From assembly GCA_030620005.1 (NCBI GenBank), contig JAUXAJ010000016.1, positions 1-36,312 of the forward strand: a stretch of 36,312 nt of DNA, in the 5' to 3' direction. This stretch comes from Promethearchaeota archaeon. GTDB lineage: Archaea; Asgardarchaeota; Lokiarchaeia; Sigynarchaeales; SOKP01. Within the stretch, counting starts at the first letter, position 1. Every line of letters starts with the position of its first letter. Position numbers and translations under genes: made by a program. The notes below the pieces were generated by a model that saw only the letters and a list, made by a program, of their open reading frames with translations, was not told the origin of the DNA and did no database searches. This document shows, one piece after another, positions 32,322 through 36,312 of the stretch.

Positions 32322-32576
32322 TCATATGGAAACGAGATCACGGTTGGCAAGAAAGTTCTCTTCGACAATCAATTCCCAATACTTTCCTGACTCCTCGTCG
32401 GAATAGACTATTCTAACATAGTTATCTCGAGATACCTTGAGTTCCCAACGAACCCAGTCGTTAATGTCGCTCACTAGAAGGTTGCTTGGCGGGTTAATGG
32501 TGGCAACATTGTCGATGGACTCTCCTGACCAAGCCTTGATTACGGCTTCTGAGCTAGATCCTATTGTGCTAAGAAA
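32322..32576 (-). pseudogene. 85-codon gene fragment without start codon
   Basis: Open from just after TAA (32577-32579) to TGA at 32322. It reads AVIKAWSGESIDNVATI, DWVRWELKVSRDNYVRIVY and SDEESGKYWELIVEENFL. Codon and residue composition are protein-like and more G+C-rich than the flanks, but no ATG or TTG opens it (only an internal GTG). No family is recognised. It probably is the C-terminal end of a gene lost by deletion between the 79-bp repeats. Confidence 0.45.
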
Positions 32577-32658
32577 TTAAATGGATAGCGTGAGCCGTTC
32601 TGGGTTGCTTTTTAAATCTTTTTAATCGTGAAACTTTTGTGTTCCATTTCGAGTCGAT

Positions 32659-34035
32659 TTACTTCGGTTCACCTTTAGGAGCTTTTTTATCGCTCTTTTC
32701 TTCGATTATAATTTCTTCTTCCTCTTGCTCGAATGGTTTCGAGGGCCTTGTAACGTCAATGGGCGATTCGCACATCCAACACGCGTTTTCGATCTCAACC
32801 ACGGCTTTTGCACATCCCTTACAATAAATCGAATTGCATTGGGGACACACATAAATGTTGAACCCTCCCGCACTTCCCTTGCATACCAAGCACGATTGTG
32901 ATTCCTTGTACACGGTAATCTCCTGTTCAGCAACTCGTTCCATTCTCATTATTTTCTTCCTGAACTGTCCCTTGAAATGTTCATCTAATCGAGCTAATTC
33001 GATGCGCTCGGAAAGCGGAGCATTTATTTCTTTCAAGCGTTCCCACTCGTCTAGCTTCCCCTTTAAGTTTTCGTGAAGACTTGCGATTTCTTCAGCAACT
33101 CCATTAAATCCGCGTCTTTCGGCAATCCGTTGCGCTTGAATCAAGACGCGCCGAGCTGTTTTAGTATCAAACGTGAGTAGCGCCAATTTACCCTGTATAA
33201 TGTAAGCTTCCATTAAATAAAGATCCGATTCCCATTGCTGTGCGATTTCGATGAGTTTCTCGAGGAGAGGCTTAATTTCACTTATTACGTCCATCTCACC
33301 GGTCATTCTTAGCTCAACGAGCAACAATTCGCATAGTCCAACAAGAGCGCTAATTTTATGATAACTTATTGCGGTTTTAGCTTCAATCACTTCGTTAAAT
33401 AATTCTTCTGCCTTAGCCTTATCTCGAGATCGCATGCTCGTTTGTAAAATTAAAGCTTTACAACATTTATATTGATAATTTAGAATGGAATCTCCGGGTT
33501 TTTGCTCGTAGATTACTTCCAAGCGCTCAAAATATTTTCTTGCTAGCTCCAAATCGCCCTTATCAATTGCAACCCTCATGGCGTCGGAATGTGTTTTTAT
33601 TTTTAAAATTCGTGAATCAATGTCCATATTCTTAATATTATTTTCCATGATAGCACGATCATAATGCATGAGTGCTTCATCTAAATTACCAGATCTCCAA
33701 TAATAAAATCCAATCTGGTGAAGACCGTGTGCAACATGCTTCTTAATACCGTATTTTTCTGCAACAGTTAAGAGCTCATTAGCAATCTCGAGTCTACGTG
33801 TTAAATACCCCCTGTTAGCAATAATATCCCCCTTTGTTTTTATTAGCCAACAATGGGGGTCTTCCAGCTCTTTAGGTAAATTTCCTTGAAAATTTCTGAT
33901 TAATTCCTCTCCTTGCTTAATGATTTTCAACCCCTTATCGAATTGTCCTATATTACTTGCTAACATAGCCTTCCCTGCCATTCGCTTGATTTTTTTTATT
34001 AACTTGTCTGTTTCGGTTTTTTCTTTCTCTGTCAT
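32659..34035 (-). CDS. TPR-like repeat protein with TFIIH p44/Ssl1-like zinc module
   Basis: 458 residues. Residues 10-330 are helix pairs of TPR type (for example HQIGFYYWRSGNLDEALMHYDRAIM, about 106-130, quoted in two parts: HQIGFYYWRSGNLDEA and LMHYDRAIM). A coiled, charged linker (330-378) follows. Then comes an eight-Cys module: Cys382, 385, 397, 400, 405, 408, 419, 422 (C-x2-C-x11-C-x2-C-x4-C-x2-C-x10-C-x2-C). The middle, YVCPQCNSIYCKGCAK, is like the C4C4 RING-like finger at the end of TFIIH p44/Ssl1. An acidic, Lys-rich tail (KPFEQEEEEIIIEEKSDKK) ends the protein. The ATG overlaps the stop of a relic paralogue (34032-34142). It is likely a scaffold with a zinc-dependent contact; enzymatic ubiquitin-ligase activity is only a possibility. 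Confidence 0.78.
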   Translation of the reverse strand: MTEKEKTETDKLIKKIKRMAGKAMLASNIGQFDKGLKIIKQGEELIRNFQGNLPKELEDPHCWLIKTKGDIIANRGYLTRRLEIANELLTVAEKYGIKKHVAHGLHQIGFYYWRSGNLDEALMHYDRAIMENNIKNMDIDSRILKIKTHSDAMRVAIDKGDLELARKYFERLEVIYEQKPGDSILNYQYKCCKALILQTSMRSRDKAKAEELFNEVIEAKTAISYHKISALVGLCELLLVELRMTGEMDVISEIKPLLEKLIEIAQQWESDLYLMEAYIIQGKLALLTFDTKTARRVLIQAQRIAERRGFNGVAEEIASLHENLKGKLDEWERLKEINAPLSERIELARLDEHFKGQFRKKIMRMERVAEQEITVYKESQSCLVCKGSAGGFNIYVCPQCNSIYCKGCAKAVVEIENACWMCESPIDVTRPSKPFEQEEEEIIIEEKSDKKAPKGEPK

Positions 34036-34142
34036 TTCTTGTTGCCTCCAACCTTTTTTGGAATGTCCTCTTCCACGCTTTTTTTACTATCCTTCGTTTC
34101 AATTGATATTTCTTCTTCATCTTGCTCGAACGGTTTCGAGGG
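34032..34142 (-). pseudogene. Tail of a lost upstream paralogue of the TPR/zinc-finger gene
   Basis: 36 codons starting right after an in-frame TGA read PSKPFEQDEEEISIETKDSK, then KSVEEDIPKKVGGNKK and stop. The first 15 residues match the tail of the intact gene (PSKPFEQEEEEIIIE) almost exactly; at the DNA level about 35 bp match with two changes. The stop TGA overlaps the ATG of the intact gene (ATGA), the normal arrangement of a tandem pair. The body of the first gene is gone. Confidence 0.7.
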
Positions 34143-34314
34143 TCATGAAGAAAATCAATATACTGGCTGCGTGAATCGATTTAAAGTTAAATATTTGCAA
34201 ATAAGAACTTTTTTTATATTTTAATATTTACAAAAAATTTGATTTTAACTATTTGATCTAGAGATCAACTACCCGACGAAAATTGTCTCGAAATTAACGG
34301 TATAACCTCATACA

Positions 34315-34393
34315 TTCGAAATTATTCTTTTTTAATGTTTTATAAGATATATTGGTATCACGTGTTATATAAATTTTCTTCAAAAGCATGCTT
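34315..34393. repeat. 79-bp direct repeat, copy 2 (orphan promoter copy)
   Basis: Second copy of 32104-32182. Homology stops at TTCGAA, 12 bp before where the ATG would be, and no 7-TM reading frame follows. With the relic tail at 34032-34142 it indicates that a segment next to this promoter was deleted. Confidence 0.8.
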
Positions 34394-34603
34394 TATAAAA
34401 TTTTAAATTGTTTTATCTCAAAATTGGGAAAGTTTTCGTGGAAAAGAATAACTCTTTTTCTTTTTAATTATTAATTATTCCTATTATTTTTTTTTTTATA
34501 GTATAAACCTTTGTAGATTTCTTACTCATTTAGAACCTTTGACAGAATTGTCGAAGCATGATGATAATAAATTTTATATGTAAAAAAATGCTTTGAATTA
34601 ATC

Positions 34604-35917
34604 ATGTCAAATAATAATGTAGAATATAAAAATTATTATACGGCAATATTTTCATTAAATTACTTCGTTCAAGGAGTAAATCAATCAGTATATACGGTCG
34701 TTTTAGCAATCTACATCTTAAATCTACTTGGATATGTTGACATGGCAGATATTGCATTGTTAGGGACAATTATCGCAATTCCCTTCATATTGAAATTGGG
34801 ATTCGGCTTAATATCTGATAAAATAGAAATTGGTAAATTAGGAAGGCGAAAGCCGTGGATTTTGGGACCAGCTTCCTTTGCGGGAATAATGTGGATAATA
34901 ACACCATTCTTATTGTTTTCAAATCCAACTGCTGCTATTTCGATTTTTACAATAACAGGGTTCTTTGTCATGTTCGGAACTGCCATGGCAGATACGGCAA
35001 TGGACGGTTTTATCATGGATATATGCCCTAAAGATCGTCTTGGAAGAGTTACAGGCGCCGTGTGGGGAATAAGATCCGTAGGAATAATTACTGGTGGATT
35101 AGTAATATTATTATTAATCTCATACATCCAAGTTGAATTTATATTTTTTCTACTAGGGATATTGACGATAATTTTTGGGTGGCTTACTCTGACAATTAAA
35201 CACAGAGCAACAACTGTAGATAGGGAGATTTTTACTAATCTTAAAATAATATTAAAGAAAGGAGAAAATTGGAAAGTATTTTTGTTTTCTTTAGGAATGC
35301 TTGTAGTTGAAGCGGTCGTTTTCTTATTCATTGCCCTGTATATACTAATACGAGCAGGATTAGTTAATCCTGTGGGAGCTACGATCGAAATATTGGAAGA
35401 GGATTTAAATTTATATGAGCCTCAAGCTTTTATTACTTTAATTGTTAGTTTAGGAGTTCTTATAGGAGCATTTCTTGGAGGGCGTGTTGCCGATAAAGTG
35501 TCGAGAAGGGCCGCTGTCTTTGTAAAGTTTATTTTGACAACCGGAGCCATGCTTTTACTTTTAATACCGATACCGTCCACGCTTATTAGCATCCTATTAA
35601 TTTTCGCTTTTATTGCAGGTATATCAAGTGGATGGAGCAGTGCTGCTTTTTCCGCAGTTACCAGCCAATATGCTAAACAATATCCAGACGCTTCTGGCAC
35701 TTACGTTTCACTATGCACTTCCTTTATCAATTTTGGGATGATATTAGGCCTTTCCATGACAGGAATGATATTTAGGAATGCCGCGGCGATTACAACGAAT
35801 GTTCTTGAAATCTACGCGATTGTCTTTATCTCAATGGCGATATTAAGTAGTTTTGCCATCATACCATTCTTATCTCTCGATCGAAAACAGTATGAACTTC
35901 AACCAGAAGAAGAATGA
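34604..35917 (+). CDS. MFS transporter
   Basis: 437 residues, twelve predicted helices. The loop after helix 2 carries the MFS signature variant GFGLISDKIEIGKLGRRKPW, and the second half repeats it as GAFLGGRVADKVSRRAAVF. The helix-4/5 region has DTAMDGFIMDICPKDRLGRV and the motif-C-like stretch GAVWGIRSVGIITGG. Large polar insertions are absent apart from a loop near 260 (EILEEDLNLYEPQA). It is distinct from the two GPH proteins in this window. The substrate is unknown. A run of twelve T at about 34487-34498 and an AT-rich leader precede it, and a T tract follows the stop. Confidence 0.82.
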   Translation: MSNNNVEYKNYYTAIFSLNYFVQGVNQSVYTVVLAIYILNLLGYVDMADIALLGTIIAIPFILKLGFGLISDKIEIGKLGRRKPWILGPASFAGIMWIITPFLLFSNPTAAISIFTITGFFVMFGTAMADTAMDGFIMDICPKDRLGRVTGAVWGIRSVGIITGGLVILLLISYIQVEFIFFLLGILTIIFGWLTLTIKHRATTVDREIFTNLKIILKKGENWKVFLFSLGMLVVEAVVFLFIALYILIRAGLVNPVGATIEILEEDLNLYEPQAFITLIVSLGVLIGAFLGGRVADKVSRRAAVFVKFILTTGAMLLLLIPIPSTLISILLIFAFIAGISSGWSSAAFSAVTSQYAKQYPDASGTYVSLCTSFINFGMILGLSMTGMIFRNAAAITTNVLEIYAIVFISMAILSSFAIIPFLSLDRKQYELQPEEE

Positions 35918-35949
35918 AAAAACATCTTATAGTTTGAACGAAGTTTCCA

Positions 35950-35959
35950 TTTTTTTTTT
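35950..35959 (+). terminator. T-tract terminator of the MFS gene
   Basis: Ten T on the + strand, 33 nt past the stop at 35917, consistent with archaeal U-tract termination. Confidence 0.5.
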
Positions 35960-35989
35960 ATATGTTTTTAAATAAAGCAAGTTGATGAT

Positions 35990-36220
35990 TTAAAAATCGT
36001 GACATGTGAATACTATTATTTCCTTGATAAACTTTTTTAAATCCCTTAATTTTATGTTCTCGTTAACTTCACGGGCGTTAGAACCACCGTATCCCCCTCC
36101 GTAAACGATGATATCTTCTGTGTTTAATATTTCATTTACGAGCCCCATATCAGTACTACCAGTCATTCCTAATGGCTTTATATTCTCCTCAGGGATGTTT
36201 TGAACCTGTACTATCTCCAA
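35990..36220 (-). pseudogene. C-terminal remnant of an M20-family peptidase/deacylase
   Basis: About 76 codons read NIPEENIKPLGMTGSTDMG, then LVNEILNTEDIIVYGGGYG and NAREVNENIKLRDLKKFIKE. This is the end of an ArgE/DapE/CPG2-type metallopeptidase: the GSTD-M segment, Y-G-G-G and the conserved x-V-N-E. The metal-binding His in the usual A-H-x-x-N-E is Arg here. Upstream the frame turns into Lys/Ser-rich low-complexity sequence up to the window edge, with no metal-binding N-terminal half. It is therefore a decayed fragment; the alternative is a small unrelated protein starting at TTG 36220. Confidence 0.5.
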
Positions 36221-36312
36221 CTGGAGATGGTTTTTTTTTATTTTTTTCCGCTTTGATTTTGAACGTGAAGAGCTTGGTGATGGTGTTTTTTTTTTTAAAC
36301 TTCGAGGATTAA

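Noticed and set aside
34711..35331. 206-codon minus frame inside the MFS gene
   Set aside because: Shadow of the + strand transporter; Pro/Ile/Asn-rich and without motifs.
1..36312. CRISPR array, tRNA, rRNA, integrase or replication origin
   Set aside because: No regularly spaced repeats, no T-loop-type GTTCRANNC in a tRNA context, no rRNA-like sequence and no recombinase motif were seen on either strand.

Overview
The window is AT-rich, gene-dense and looks archaeal. Short TATA-like boxes precede several genes, genes end in long T tracts, and there is a geranylgeranyl-reductase-type flavoprotein, several PIN-domain toxin-antitoxin loci and many small ribbon-helix-helix or zinc proteins. An N-terminal TPR-like array fused to a TFIIH p44/Ssl1-like zinc module, an LRR-PrsW fusion and repeated GPH-type sugar symporters make an Asgard (Promethearchaeota, Lokiarchaeia-like) archaeon the best guess. 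That placement is inference; no rRNA or tRNA is present to anchor it.

Layout. 1-1374 (-): a bacterial-type NAD+-dependent DNA ligase cut by the left edge, with no ATG start. 1740-11236 (mostly -): a carbohydrate-use region with two GPH/MelB-type symporters, an FGGY kinase, a membrane-anchored PHP/DUF3604 protein, a class III aminotransferase of the glutamate-1-semialdehyde aminomutase type, two small membrane proteins, and a clear 112-codon C-terminal remnant of a sialidase (7789-8127). 11430-13609 (+): a PIG-L deacetylase followed by a phytoene-desaturase-like flavoprotein. 13745-17438: a 52-residue RHH regulator missed by length-based calling, then a tandemly duplicated cassette. Each unit holds a conserved leader, a CaCA-family cation exchanger and a 61-64 residue Cys-rich protein. 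The second unit is interrupted by a 360-bp insertion carrying a 78-bp dispersed repeat and an antitoxin-like gene. 17572-19959 (+): a second PIG-L deacetylase, a sirtuin, the second copy of the 78-bp repeat next to a gene fragment, and a VapBC-like pair.

20095-24125 (-): an iron-ADH-family dehydrogenase and, 14 nt downstream, a 936-residue LRR-PrsW protease-zinc ribbon protein. 24244-28262: a 31-codon remnant of a 2-hydroxyacid dehydrogenase, a DUF5678-like protein, a KDPG aldolase, a geranylgeranyl-reductase-type flavoprotein and a QueG-like double [4Fe-4S] protein whose reading frame has no ordinary start codon. 28395-29225 (-): a PIN toxin followed directly by a UPF0175 antitoxin. 29226-29931 has no supported gene but has a strong promoter-like box. 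29932-32092 (-): an HhH-zinc ribbon protein and two tandem paralogous 7-TM proteins. 32093-34400: a scarred region with a 79-bp direct repeat, decayed fragments, the TPR/zinc-finger gene and the tail of a lost upstream paralogue. 34604-35917 (+): an MFS transporter. 35990-36220 (-): a C-terminal M20 peptidase remnant.

How it fits together. The left third and the KDPG aldolase/dehydrogenase block read as uptake and breakdown of sugars, sugar acids and possibly acetylated amino sugars (symporters, kinase, aldolase, PIG-L, lost sialidase). The middle and right are shaped by recent duplication, insertion and deletion: at least six gene remnants and five sets of repeats are visible. No CRISPR array, integrase, transposase, rRNA or tRNA was found.
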